Shown here piece by piece: positions 29,497 through 38,539 of a stretch of DNA of 64,000 bases. Both the position numbers and the translations under genes were made by a program. The notes beneath the pieces were generated by a model. That model made no database searches and was not told the DNA's origin. It saw only the letters and a list, made by a program, of their open reading frames with translations. Each line of letters opens with the position of its first letter. Within the stretch, counting starts at the first letter, position 1. The DNA comes from Companilactobacillus crustorum JCM 15951 (GTDB taxonomy: Bacteria > Bacillota > Bacilli > Lactobacillales > Lactobacillaceae): positions 1 to 64,000 of the forward strand of contig NZ_AZDB01000010.1 in assembly GCF_001434585.1 (NCBI RefSeq). Direction: 5' to 3'.

Positions 29497-31002
29497 TTAC
29501 TTAAACATTGAACAAACTACTAAGAATACAGCTATGACCACAAATAAAATAGCAACTAGTTTCCACATATACTTCCACCATGAAACGATGTTTACATGTC
29601 CAATAGCCAGAGCACCCATCACAATACCAGATGTAGGTGTTACTAAGTTTACTAATCCAGAAGCTGCTTGATAAGCTGTAATAACTAAAGAACCGTCTAC
29701 GTGTGAGAACTTACCAAGTGGTCCCATAATTCCCATTGTTGCAGCTGCTAATCCAGATGTAGATGGAATTAGGAAAGACATTGGGATATAGAAAATATAT
29801 GTCAAAACGATGAATACTCCAGCTGATAGACTTTGAAGTCCATTTTCACCAGCATGCAAAACAGTTGCTGTAATATAACCATTATTCATAATAACCTGAA
29901 TACCACGAGCCACTGCAACAATAATTGCAACACTCAAGAAATCGTTCATACCACCTAAGAATGCATCGATATATTCGGATTCCTTCATCCTGAAAACAAA
30001 CATAATCACAACTGACATCATAAAGAACAAGGTTGTAATTTCAGTAAAGTACCATGTTCCAAGCGGTGCTAAATCTTTTCCAATCAAGGCACCTAAAAAT
30101 GGAACATGTGTAAGCCATTTAGTAAAGCTTTCAAAAAATGTCCAATTTGGATTCAAACTTGTCCAAGGAATCAAACTGACAATCATGACAATAAATGTAA
30201 TCGCAAATAACCAGAGTACAGCTTGTTGTTTCCCCGTTAATTTTTCATTCACAGTTCTGTCTGTCATTGAAAATTCTTTCAAATCTTTTTGACGACGTTC
30301 GAACACATATGATTGCGATGGATCATTTTTAACTTTAGATGCGTAGTGCATAACATAGGCAATACTGATACCGGTTACAATAATCAGTAAAATAAATCTT
30401 GGAATTAATCCATTACCTGGTGAAATATTGATAGTCTGTGAAGCAACGCCTGTAGCAAATGGGTTAACTGTTGATGCTAGACACCCCACTTGCGATCCAA
30501 TTAAAGCTAAAGAAATTGCCGTGATCGAATCGTAGCCTACTCCAATCATGACTGGAATTAGAATAGGATAAAAAGCAATTGTCTCTTCACCCATTCCGTA
30601 AGTAGAGCCACCTATAGCGAATAAGATCATTAAAATTGGAATTAAAGCCCTTTCCTTGCCCTTGTACTTTCGAACTGTAGAACTAATACCATCGTCCAAA
30701 GCCTTGGTTTTATTGACAACTCCTAAAAAGCCACCAATAACAAGAATAAAGAGTGATACTGAAATGGAACCCTCAGTTTCACTAGTACCGACCATACCAT
30801 TAATTGGTGCTAAAAAAACATCCCAGATTCCCTGAGGACTGCTTGTTCGGGCTTTGTATGTACCCGCAATAATATTTCCTGCTTTAGTAGTCGCATACTG
30901 ACCAGCAGGGATAATCCAAGTCAAAATAGCAACTAGGATTATTAAGAAAAATAGAATTGTGTAAGCGGATGGCATTTGCCGCTTCTTTGCCTTTTTTCCC
31001 AT
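29497..31002 (-). CDS. YfcC-family membrane carrier
   Basis: 501 aa, about 12 hydrophobic segments. Belongs to the YfcC/ArcD-like/DcuC superfamily of basic-amino-acid or C4-dicarboxylate carriers: the start PSAYTILFFLIILVAILTWIIPAGQY, GGSTYGMGEETIAFYPILIP near residue 130 and SGLAAATMGIMGPLG near residue 395 are typical. It precedes the dipeptidase gene in one transcription unit. Cargo is probably an amino acid or dipeptide, by context only. Confidence 0.82.
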   Translation of the reverse strand: MGKKAKKRQMPSAYTILFFLIILVAILTWIIPAGQYATTKAGNIIAGTYKARTSSPQGIWDVFLAPINGMVGTSETEGSISVSLFILVIGGFLGVVNKTKALDDGISSTVRKYKGKERALIPILMILFAIGGSTYGMGEETIAFYPILIPVMIGVGYDSITAISLALIGSQVGCLASTVNPFATGVASQTINISPGNGLIPRFILLIIVTGISIAYVMHYASKVKNDPSQSYVFERRQKDLKEFSMTDRTVNEKLTGKQQAVLWLFAITFIVMIVSLIPWTSLNPNWTFFESFTKWLTHVPFLGALIGKDLAPLGTWYFTEITTLFFMMSVVIMFVFRMKESEYIDAFLGGMNDFLSVAIIVAVARGIQVIMNNGYITATVLHAGENGLQSLSAGVFIVLTYIFYIPMSFLIPSTSGLAAATMGIMGPLGKFSHVDGSLVITAYQAASGLVNLVTPTSGIVMGALAIGHVNIVSWWKYMWKLVAILFVVIAVFLVVCSMFK

Positions 31003-31112
31003 GACTCAATCCCCCTTATTTAGAATATAATCTCAGGATATACGATAAAATAAACTATTACAATGCTTTGTAGAGAAATATTTTTAAATAAATTTTCCTG
31101 TATCATCAGTTG

Positions 31113-31126
31113 TGTAAGCGCTCGCA
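31113..31126. promoter_or_regulatory. cre-like site between divergent genes
   Basis: TGTAAGCGCTCGCA matches the cre consensus TGWAANCGNTWNCA with one mismatch. It lies upstream of both the YfcC-type carrier (minus) and the small membrane protein (plus). Confidence 0.5.
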
Positions 31127-31167
31127 AAATACTACAATGTTAGTAGTTCCAAAAAGGAGACATGAAT

Positions 31168-31707
31168 ATGACCGGTACAATTGCATTTGGAAAAACGATC
31201 AATCATCGTCCAATTATTATAAGCATAATCTTAAGTTTACTGTCAGGAGGACTAGGCTGGATCATCAATTTAAAAGTAGCAATTTTTTCATTTTTGACAA
31301 TTTTATTCTTGTTGCTCTTTATTTATTATCCCGCCAATTTAGAAAAATTATTCGGTCATTGGCAATTAGAAAATCACGGAATTTCTTATTATAAAATGAC
31401 TTCTTATCCTGATCGACTAAAAATCGTTCTTTTCCCCGATAATATTGATTATCAATTTATTAGTTATTCTCAAATCAAAAGCTTTAAAGTTATTGAACAA
31501 GATAAGCTTTTTTCTAGTGCTGATTTACTTACGATTAAGCCTGCTTCCCAATCAATTCTTCCTTGGTTGAGAAAACCATTCTTTTTGGAACTTGAATTAA
31601 ACCAAAGTGAAATAGACTTAGACTTATCTTACGATCAATTGCATGACTCTAAGAATACCCTGTTTCGATTGAGTAACGCTTTGGAAGTTTTAAATAAAAA
31701 GATATAA
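31168..31707 (+). CDS. Hypothetical two-helix membrane protein
   Basis: 179 aa from ATG 31168, eight bases after AGGAG; the ATG at 31162 is only two bases from it. Two close hydrophobic helices lie at about residues 14-60 (IIISIILSLLSGGLGWIINL, then a second), followed by a soluble beta-rich C-terminal domain, a layout like bacterial PH-like membrane proteins. I do not recognise the family. A hairpin terminator follows. Confidence 0.75.
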   Translation: MTGTIAFGKTINHRPIIISIILSLLSGGLGWIINLKVAIFSFLTILFLLLFIYYPANLEKLFGHWQLENHGISYYKMTSYPDRLKIVLFPDNIDYQFISYSQIKSFKVIEQDKLFSSADLLTIKPASQSILPWLRKPFFLELELNQSEIDLDLSYDQLHDSKNTLFRLSNALEVLNKKI

Positions 31708-31715
31708 AACACAGA

Positions 31716-31751
31716 AGGCTCTGGACAACCATTATTGGTTAACCAGAGCCT
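31716..31751. terminator. Hairpin between converging genes
   Basis: AGGCTCTGG pairs with CCAGAGCCT, with an inner CAACC/GGTT(G) stem; both genes converge on it. T runs are poor. Confidence 0.65.
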
Positions 31752-31766
31752 ACTTAGTGTTAAATT

Positions 31767-32264
31767 TTAATCAAGCATCAAATGACTTAAAAACTCATCT
31801 TTTTGTGAATAATCACGTTGACGCTGTTCCAAACGTTGTGCAAACCCTTGACACAAATACTTCTCTTCATCAGTTTCAGGAGTAATCTCAGGAATTTCAA
31901 TTTGAGTGGCTGAACGCAATACCATCAAATTACAGAAACTAGTAAAAGCTATCTCTGACAGATTCATTTTTAAATCATGACTGATAATTTTAGTAAAAAC
32001 TTCAATTTGACGATCATGAACTCCTGTCACAAATGATTCTATCTTGATGTACTTGTCAGTTGTTATTGGATGCCAAAAATTAATATGATCATAACTAGCT
32101 GTAGCAATTTTTGCGTTTACTAGCTTAAAACTAGCTAGTCCAGCATTTTCATCCAATAGACTTAATGTTTTTCCACCAAAAAGCGTCTGTTTATCATTTA
32201 AATCGCAATCAAAAATAATCCGTTCACTGACGGTCTTCGTTTGTTGACATGTTTTTTGTCCCAT
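31767..32264 (-). CDS. Hotdog-fold acyl-CoA thioesterase
   Basis: 165 aa, single hotdog domain of the YkhA/BFIT type. Shown by MGGKTL-like LFGGKTLSLLDENAGLAS (catalytic helix region, residues 28-45) and the strand ASYDHINFWHPITTDKYI. Hydrolyses acyl-CoA to free acid and CoA; chain length unknown. Monocistronic. Confidence 0.87.
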   Translation of the reverse strand: MGQKTCQQTKTVSERIIFDCDLNDKQTLFGGKTLSLLDENAGLASFKLVNAKIATASYDHINFWHPITTDKYIKIESFVTGVHDRQIEVFTKIISHDLKMNLSEIAFTSFCNLMVLRSATQIEIPEITPETDEEKYLCQGFAQRLEQRQRDYSQKDEFLSHLMLD

Positions 32265-32368
32265 AACTTACCTCTCTAAATTTATTGTACTTTTTGAAAT
32301 ACCTTTCGACAATTATTTATCTTATTTTCTCGGTAAATTTAATATTGAATCATTCTTTTATCCATTAC

Positions 32369-32383
32369 TAATAACAGTTATTA
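32369..32383. promoter_or_regulatory. Perfect palindrome upstream of a small gene
   Basis: TAATAACAGTTATTA, 7-bp arms around one A, next to a possible -10 (TATAAA, 32391). A candidate operator for the gene at 32416 or the thioesterase gene. Confidence 0.4.
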
Positions 32384-32415
32384 TTGTAGTTATAAAATCG
32401 AACAGGAGGCCTATT

Positions 32416-32679
32416 ATGGCATTTTTACTCTGGTACACTAATTACTTTGTTGATATCGCTTCTAAAAAATTGGTTGATCCCAAAACTATCAAGTCCCTTG
32501 ATAAATTAGGCAAAATTAGTGCTAATGCTAACTTTTCTGCCTGGCATATTAAATCTCAACTTAGCGAAGAAGACTTTAAAAATCATCTAAACAAAATTTT
32601 AACTGAAAACACTACGATCAATCCCACAGAAGTCACTGTAACTAAAGGAATTGATGGCGGTCCTATGCAAATGCTATAG
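32416..32679 (+). CDS. Hypothetical small protein
   Basis: 87 aa. A strong AGGAGG site precedes the ATG, which supports a real gene. The protein has a hydrophobic start (MAFLLWYTNYFVD) and then a soluble Lys/Asn-rich part ending in GIDGGPMQML. I see no known motif. It lies alone between the thioesterase and the lactate permease. Confidence 0.7.
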   Translation: MAFLLWYTNYFVDIASKKLVDPKTIKSLDKLGKISANANFSAWHIKSQLSEEDFKNHLNKILTENTTINPTEVTVTKGIDGGPMQML

Positions 32680-32831
32680 AACTAATGTTTTTCCTCTAAA
32701 ACAAGGGAATAACTGGCTAAATCCAACAACATTCCAGATAATTTCGCCTATAAGAATTTTTTAAAGCAACTATTTCATTTTCCACGAATTATTTTTCAGC
32801 TTATCGTTCCCTGTTAGACGCCAAAAAATTA

Positions 32832-32837
32832 TATAAT
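32832..32837 (+). promoter_or_regulatory. -10 box upstream of the lactate permease
   Basis: TATAAT 30 bp before the ATG at 32868; no convincing -35 at 16-18 bp. A GAGGGAG ribosome binding site lies between. The rest of 32680-32831 holds no gene. Confidence 0.45.
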
Positions 32838-32867
32838 AGACTAAATTAGTTTAAGAGGGAGTTATTT

Positions 32868-34454
32868 ATGATTCTTATTGCACTATCTGCTGTTATTTTG
32901 CCATTGGTATTACTCGGCGTTCTCAACATGCCGGCCACTAAGGGGATGTCAATCAGTGCCTTTATTGTCTTACTAGAAGGCTATTTTATTTGGAAAATGC
33001 CTTCAAAAGTATTGTTAGCTTCAATTTTTCAATCCATTCACAAAGCTTTGCCAATTCTTTGGATTCTCTTTGGAGCTTTAATGATGTTAAACATCTTGCA
33101 GCATACTGGTGCAATTGAACGAATCAATGCTGGATTTCACAAAATTTCAGCTGATATGCGTCTACAACTCATTCTAGTAGCCTTTTTATTCGGAGGCTTA
33201 ATCGAAGGTGTTTCCGGTTTTGGAACACCAGCCATGGTTACAGCTCCTTTGATGATAGCTTTAGGATTCTCACCTATGGGAGCAGTTACCCTGGCCTTGG
33301 TAGCTGACTCTACTCCAGCTTCATTTGGGGCTGTAGGTACGCCATTGACAGTGGGGCTAAGTAACGTTAGTGAAAAAGCCGATTTTTTAAATGCTATCGG
33401 CCAAAAAATTACCCAATTAGATCTCTTCTCTGGTACTTTTATGCCTTTGATGCTAATTTTTATGCTAACTTTTCTCTTTGGAAAAAAGGAATCAAATCGA
33501 CTTAAAGACTTTTTAGCACTTGTGCCATGGTCACTCTTTATTGGGTTAGTCTATAGCCTTCTAGCTTTACTGGTCTCTACATTTGTAAGTTATGAATTTG
33601 TAGCTATCTTAGCACCATTTGGCGCTATTATTATTGCTATTATTTCTATTAAACTAAAATTTCTTTTGCCCAAAAATGTCTTTGAACATCCTTGGACTAC
33701 ATCCCAAAAGATCGTTGCTTCTAACAATTCAATGTCCTTATTAACTGCTTGGTCACCTTATATTGTAGTTATTTTAATGTTACTTGCTACTAGAACTATC
33801 GCACCATTAAAACAGTTCTTAGTGCAAAATTTGAACCTGTCTTGGCAAAACATTCTCGGTTTTAAGACAATTAGTTCTGATTGGGAATTTCTCTACTCGC
33901 CAGGTACCCTACTGACAATTGCTGTCATCATTGGTCTCTTGATTCAAGTTAAATCAGTCAAAAGTTTTTTACCTACAGCTAAAAAAGTAGTATTTTCAAT
34001 GAGGTCAACTGCTCTAGCTTTAAGTGTTACTTTGATAATGGTTCAAATTTTTACTAATTCAGGATTAAACAATAGCGATTTACCAAGTATGCCAATGTAT
34101 ATTGCTAAAATAATTTCCAAATATCTCTCTCCTATTTGGATTATTATTGCACCTTTCTTAGGCCAACTAGGATCATTTGTTACCGGAAGTACAACTGTTT
34201 CTACATTGACTTTTGGACAAATTCAAGCAGATATTGCTACCAAAGCGGGCGTTGGTCAAGAGCTAGTCTTAGCTGCCCAATTGATTGGAGCCGCTGCTGG
34301 TAATATGATTTGTGTTCATAACATTGTTTCTGTTAGTTCCGTCGTAGGACTCTCCGGACAAGAAGGCAATATTTTACGTAAAACAGTAGCTCCTGCCTTA
34401 ATTTATGGACTACTAGTCGGAATTGTCGGTTATATCTTCACATTATTCATTTAA
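32868..34454 (+). CDS. L-lactate permease (LctP/LldP family)
   Basis: 528 aa with about 13 hydrophobic segments. Family marks are GLIEGVSGFGTPAMVTAPLM (residue 104 or so) and ADSTPASFGAVGTPLTVGL, then FLGQLGSFVTGSTTVSTLTF and AAAGNMICVHNIVSVSSVVG. Imports or exchanges lactate (or glycolate) with protons. Monocistronic, with a terminator after it. Confidence 0.92.
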   Translation: MILIALSAVILPLVLLGVLNMPATKGMSISAFIVLLEGYFIWKMPSKVLLASIFQSIHKALPILWILFGALMMLNILQHTGAIERINAGFHKISADMRLQLILVAFLFGGLIEGVSGFGTPAMVTAPLMIALGFSPMGAVTLALVADSTPASFGAVGTPLTVGLSNVSEKADFLNAIGQKITQLDLFSGTFMPLMLIFMLTFLFGKKESNRLKDFLALVPWSLFIGLVYSLLALLVSTFVSYEFVAILAPFGAIIIAIISIKLKFLLPKNVFEHPWTTSQKIVASNNSMSLLTAWSPYIVVILMLLATRTIAPLKQFLVQNLNLSWQNILGFKTISSDWEFLYSPGTLLTIAVIIGLLIQVKSVKSFLPTAKKVVFSMRSTALALSVTLIMVQIFTNSGLNNSDLPSMPMYIAKIISKYLSPIWIIIAPFLGQLGSFVTGSTTVSTLTFGQIQADIATKAGVGQELVLAAQLIGAAAGNMICVHNIVSVSSVVGLSGQEGNILRKTVAPALIYGLLVGIVGYIFTLFI

Positions 34455-34466
34455 TATATATTCAAA

Positions 34467-34517
34467 AGAAAGCTCTATAATTAATAGACTATTGGCCTAA
34501 AATTATAGAGCTTTTTT
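34467..34517. terminator. Bidirectional terminator between lactate permease and DeoR genes
   Basis: AAAGCTCTATAATT pairs with AATTATAGAGCTTT and a T run follows on both strands. Confidence 0.88.
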
Positions 34518-34524
34518 GAATTTC

Positions 34525-35292
34525 TTAACTTTTAATAAATCTAAATATATTACTCTTTCGAAAATATTTTTTATATTGATCATCCAATTCTTTATCGGTA
34601 ATTAAAACGTCAATATCCTGACAATTAGCTACGACATATGGTGAAGTCTTCCTAGTCGTAAATTTATAATTTTGCGTTACCAAAACAATCTTTTTGCTAC
34701 GCTGCACAACTTTTTTCAAAATGGCGGCATCAGCCTTTCCCATTACAGTTATATCCCCATCATCTGTAATCCGAGAAGCTCCGATAAATGATATATCAAA
34801 AATATAGTCGTTTAATCGTACCAAAGTATCCAAAGAAGACGTATAACGATTAGTTCGATCAACTATTCCTCCCAATAACTCAATTTTGAGAAACTTATTG
34901 TTCATCAGATGTTCAGCATTATCAATCGCGTTAGTTACAACTGTTGTATCCACTTCTCCTAATAAATCGCATAATTGCAACAAAGTGGTTGAAGATCCAA
35001 TAAAATATAATCTACCTGGTAATACATATGACGAGGCAATCTTAGCCATCTCAATTTTTACTGGGAACAAGATATGTCTCCTATTAAGATACTCTGGAAC
35101 TTCATTATACTTAGTTGAAATGATTCCCCCATGAACCCTAATAGCTTGACCAGTTGAGGTTAAATGCAAAACATCTCTTCTCGCAGTATCAAATGAAATA
35201 TTAAAGTGATCCGCAATTTGTTTTGTCGATATCCAGTTGACAGTTTTTAACTTAGCTAATATTTGCAGTTCCCTTTGTTCTCTTGGAATCAT
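34525..35292 (-). CDS. DeoR-family transcriptional regulator
   Basis: 255 aa. N-terminal DeoR helix-turn-helix (residues 1-60, ISTKQIADHFNISFDTARRDV, then GxxxRVHGG), C-terminal sugar-phosphate-sensing domain (YFIGSSTTLLQL, ELLGGIVD, FIGASRITDDGDIT). The ATG at 35292 is eight bases from a GGGGAG site and preferred to the start at 35310. It lies on the same strand as the glucose-family PTS genes at 36104-38234 but is cut off from them by an IS remnant; it may once have been their regulator. Confidence 0.9.
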   Translation of the reverse strand: MIPREQRELQILAKLKTVNWISTKQIADHFNISFDTARRDVLHLTSTGQAIRVHGGIISTKYNEVPEYLNRRHILFPVKIEMAKIASSYVLPGRLYFIGSSTTLLQLCDLLGEVDTTVVTNAIDNAEHLMNNKFLKIELLGGIVDRTNRYTSSLDTLVRLNDYIFDISFIGASRITDDGDITVMGKADAAILKKVVQRSKKIVLVTQNYKFTTRKTSPYVVANCQDIDVLITDKELDDQYKKYFRKSNIFRFIKS

Positions 35293-35328
35293 AAATTCAT
35301 CTCCCCACAATGAAAATTAAGTAGTTAT

Positions 35329-36042
35329 TTATTGAAGTGATCCTTCTTTAATAATCGTATTTTTTGATTTATTTTTACATATCAATTTATTCTCGTTCAT
35401 AATTCGTAACACTCGTTTATGATTTATCGAATATCCAGCTTGTTTCAAAGCTTTTGTCACACTACGATATCCATAATCTTGATGTTCACGTTTAATATCT
35501 TGAATCAGTGCCAAGACATTGGCATCGCAAATATTCTTTTCTTCAACATAAATATTAGGACCATTAAATGACAAACGATTTTTAATCAATTTATTGATTT
35601 CCTTTAGACGATTATTCTCATCTTTCAGAATATCATTTTCCTGTTTTAATCTTTCAATTTCTGAATGTTCAATCGTTTGCTGATCGTAGTGTATTGAGGA
35701 TCCAAACAATCCTACTGATCCACAATCATTATATTTTTTTTGCCAGTTAGCGATTGTTCCCGTATTACTAATATCAAAATTCAAAGCGGTTTCAGAATAT
35801 GTAGCGTGATGTCGATATTTCCAGTCCAAAACTTTTAATTTAAAAGTACCATCATACTTGATACGTTTATTTCTCTCTTTTAACCCATCAATGCCGTATC
35901 TTTGATATCTATTTGCCCAATTATAAACGCTAAAGTGATTTTTTACATTATATTTCTGTTCTAACTTAGAAGAACTAGTACCTTTCAGATACTCTTTTAC
36001 AATTTTTAATTTTAAATCCAAACTAAACTTTGTCAAAAGCAA
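35329..36042 (-). CDS. IS3-family (IS150-like) OrfA fused to a stub of OrfB
   Basis: 237 aa. Two helix-turn-helix modules (KIVKEYLKGTSSSKLEQKYN; ATYSETALNFDISNTGTIANWQ), a leucine-zipper-like coiled coil (about residues 128-155) and then the beginning of OrfB (HTH_21: LIQDIKREHQDYGYRSVTKAL, INHKRVLRIMNENKL). The DDE integrase domain is missing: the frame runs into the right inverted repeat (KEGSLQ) and stops just outside it. No transposition catalysis is expected; it could bind IS ends. Confidence 0.85.
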   Translation of the reverse strand: MLLTKFSLDLKLKIVKEYLKGTSSSKLEQKYNVKNHFSVYNWANRYQRYGIDGLKERNKRIKYDGTFKLKVLDWKYRHHATYSETALNFDISNTGTIANWQKKYNDCGSVGLFGSSIHYDQQTIEHSEIERLKQENDILKDENNRLKEINKLIKNRLSFNGPNIYVEEKNICDANVLALIQDIKREHQDYGYRSVTKALKQAGYSINHKRVLRIMNENKLICKNKSKNTIIKEGSLQ

Positions 36043-36084
36043 AACCTCCTATAATCTTTATTGGATTATGGGAGGATCACTTCA
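35333..36084 (-). mobile_element. Internally deleted IS3/IS150-type element with both inverted repeats
   Basis: Terminal inverted repeats TGAAGTGATCC(T) at 35333-35344 and its complement at 36073-36084 bracket 752 bp, about half the length of a full IS150-like element. Most of orfB has been deleted. No exact target duplication is seen (TAT on the left, AAT on the right). It sits between a PTS EIIA gene and a DeoR regulator gene. Confidence 0.82.
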
Positions 36085-36103
36085 AATTCATGTATTACAA
36101 CAA

Positions 36104-36589
36104 CTACTTTTCTTTTACTTCAGCTATCTCGGTAGCATGATCAACTTTGTCGCCATTATTGGCAACTAAATCAAAACTCTTTAAAACATTATTAGTATTT
36201 GTAATTAAAACCATCGTTACAGGATCTTTATCAGCTTTTTTGATTTTTTCGAAATCAGTCTTAACCAAAACCGAATTATTATCAACTTTGTCGCCAACAG
36301 AAACCATTGTTGTAAATGGCTCTCCTTTCAAATCGACAGTATCGATCCCAATGTGAATAAGAACTTCCATCTTACCGCATTGCAAACCAACCGCATGTTT
36401 TGTAGGAAACAACTGACTAACTTTTCCCTTCACAGGGCTGTAGATATTACCGTCATCAGGAATAATGGCAAAACCTTTTCCCATTGCTCCACTGGCAAAC
36501 ACTTCGTCGCTAACGTCCTTTAAATCGACTAATTTACCTGAAACCGGAGCATAAAAATCAACTTTACTCTTAAAACTAAATAATCCCAT
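36104..36589 (-). CDS. PTS glucose-family EIIA
   Basis: 161 aa from ATG 36589, eight bases after GAGGG; a start 15 bases earlier is possible but would begin inside the ribosome binding site. EIIA-Glc fold: PVSGKLVDLKDV, FPTKHAVGLQ with the structural His and VLIHIGIDTVDLKG with the phospho-His. It passes phosphate from HPr to the EIICB encoded just upstream. Confidence 0.9.
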   Translation of the reverse strand: MGLFSFKSKVDFYAPVSGKLVDLKDVSDEVFASGAMGKGFAIIPDDGNIYSPVKGKVSQLFPTKHAVGLQCGKMEVLIHIGIDTVDLKGEPFTTMVSVGDKVDNNSVLVKTDFEKIKKADKDPVTMVLITNTNNVLKSFDLVANNGDKVDHATEIAEVKEK

Positions 36590-36593
36590 ACTA

Positions 36594-38234
36594 TTAACCC
36601 TCATTTCCTAAATAATCTTCAACTTCTGGTCCAATAGTTGAAACTTTAGTTCCATAAATAACTTGAACTCCAGTTCCATGTACTACTGTACCAACAGCTC
36701 CAGTTGATTTTAATAAATTCTTTTTAATAATATCAGGATTTTTAACGCTAACACGTAATCTAGTAGCACAAGCTTCTAACGTACTGACATTAGCTTTTCC
36801 ACCTAAACCATTTACGATCATGGCAGGAATACTATTAGAATCAGAGTCGGCACCCTGATTAGCACTATCATTATTAGCTTCAGAGTTCTTTTCATTGACA
36901 TAATCTTGTTTTGTATGTAAAACGGCATCCTCTTCATCATCTTCACGACCAGGGGTCTTCAAGTTGAACTTAAGGATAGCAAATCTAAAGACAAAGTAAT
37001 ACAAAGCAAAGTAGAACAAAATCAATGGTACCAAGGCAATCCAATTGGTACGAGCTTGTCCAGGAAGAACACCATAAAGAATCATATCTAATAAACCACC
37101 TGAGAAGGTGAATCCAACACCAATTTTAAGCAAGGATACAAAGACTGCTGAAAACGCAAAGAGCACACAGTGAATACCCCAGAACAAGAATGGTGATGCA
37201 AACAAAATAGTAAATTCTAGTGATTCAGTAATACCAGTTAAAATCGAAGTCAGGGATGATGAAAGCAACAAACCTTTAACATCCTTACGTTTATTCTTCT
37301 TAGCACAATGATACATAGCTAAGGCAGCAGCTGGAAATCCACCAATCATAACGGGAAATTCAAAGGCAAAGTAACGTGCAGCTTCCCAAGAAATTTTTTG
37401 TCCAGAAGCTAATTGTGCAAAGACAATATTCTGGGCACCGACAATTGATTTACCAGCAATGTGAGCGGTACCACCAACAGCTGTCTGCCGAAATGGTAGA
37501 TAAAAGACGTGATGCAATCCAAAAGGAATAAGTGCTCGATAAACATAAGCATAAAAGAAGGTTCCAAAGTAACCTGATTTACCGATCAAAGTACCTAATC
37601 CAGCGATTCCCATCGCAATATATGGCCATAAGAATGCCATGATAAATCCACCAACGATACCAGCAAGAGCTCCGGCAATCGGACTAAAATGGGTTCCACC
37701 AAAGAATGAAATAGCATCAGGAAACTTGATCTTATAATACTTATTGTGGAGCCAAACACAGATTAATCCGATAAAAATACCACCAAAAACACCGGTATTC
37801 ATAGTATTAGTAAATCCAAGCATGTCGGTTAGCAATCCACCGATTTTCTTCAAGCGACCTAGTTCACCAAAATTAACAATGGCACTAGTCATAGTTGCAT
37901 ACATCATAAAGTAACCTACAAGAGCTGACAAAGCTGCAACACCTTTTTCACTCTTGGCTAATCCTAAAGCAACTGAAACAGCAAATAATAGACCTAAATT
38001 ATTAAAAATGACACTACCACAATCATTAAAAATCGTAAGTAAATGATTTAAAAATGTTCCTGGTCCAAGAATTACTTCAAGATGATACATTTTAATAAAT
38101 GATGCACCAGTAAATGAAGCACCAATACCTAGAAACAAACCTGCAACAGGCAACAATGCAATTGGAAGCATAAACGTCTTACCTACATTTTGCAACGCAG
38201 CAAAAGCTGTACTTCCACCTTTATTTTTTGACAT
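36594..38234 (-). CDS. PTS glucose/maltose-family EIICB
   Basis: 546 aa from ATG 38234, seven bases from GAGGG. EIIC (about residues 1-420) has ten hydrophobic segments and PFGLHHVFYLPFRQTAVGGTA and GITESLEFTILFASPFLF; after an acidic Asn/Asp linker follows EIIB with the phospho-Cys in LEACATRLRVSV. The separate EIIA is next in the operon. Glucose, maltose or another alpha-glucoside is likely; the subfamily is not resolved. Confidence 0.88.
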   Translation of the reverse strand: MSKNKGGSTAFAALQNVGKTFMLPIALLPVAGLFLGIGASFTGASFIKMYHLEVILGPGTFLNHLLTIFNDCGSVIFNNLGLLFAVSVALGLAKSEKGVAALSALVGYFMMYATMTSAIVNFGELGRLKKIGGLLTDMLGFTNTMNTGVFGGIFIGLICVWLHNKYYKIKFPDAISFFGGTHFSPIAGALAGIVGGFIMAFLWPYIAMGIAGLGTLIGKSGYFGTFFYAYVYRALIPFGLHHVFYLPFRQTAVGGTAHIAGKSIVGAQNIVFAQLASGQKISWEAARYFAFEFPVMIGGFPAAALAMYHCAKKNKRKDVKGLLLSSSLTSILTGITESLEFTILFASPFLFWGIHCVLFAFSAVFVSLLKIGVGFTFSGGLLDMILYGVLPGQARTNWIALVPLILFYFALYYFVFRFAILKFNLKTPGREDDEEDAVLHTKQDYVNEKNSEANNDSANQGADSDSNSIPAMIVNGLGGKANVSTLEACATRLRVSVKNPDIIKKNLLKSTGAVGTVVHGTGVQVIYGTKVSTIGPEVEDYLGNEG

Positions 38235-38487
38235 AATCAAACCCTCTTTATTTAAAGACGGCTACTAGCAACCGGTAAATTTTACTTTATCGAATATATT
38301 CAATTGATAATTTGTTAACGATTGCAATAATATCATCATTTATGCCAAAGAAAACTTATTTATGCGGATTAAATTAAAACGATTCAGCATTTGTAAGTGT
38401 TTAAGAAATAAAGTACTTAAAATACCACTAGAAACGCTGATTTTTTTACTTGATTCAGAAATACTTCAACGATATCTAATCAGATTC
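38235..38487. other. Intergenic region with cre-like site upstream of the glucose-family PTS
   Basis: TTGTTAACGATTGCAA (38312-38327) matches the 16-bp cre consensus with one mismatch and lies 80 bp upstream of the EIICB start, so CcpA control is likely. A short frame at 38362-38485 looks like chance and has no ribosome binding site. Confidence 0.55.
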
Positions 38488-38530
38488 AAAAAGCTCGCTG
38501 ATTCAAAATACGAATTAGCGAGCTTTTTTA
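38488..38530. terminator. Terminator after the oxidoreductase gene
   Basis: AAAAAGCTCGCT pairs with AGCGAGCTTTTTT; the loop is GATTCAAAATACGAATT, itself partly pairing. Confidence 0.87.
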
Positions 38531-38539
38531 TACTATTAA

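Noticed and set aside
35321-36090. Target site duplication of the IS remnant
   Set aside because: Flanking triplets TAT and AAT do not match, nor do 2- to 4-base alternatives.
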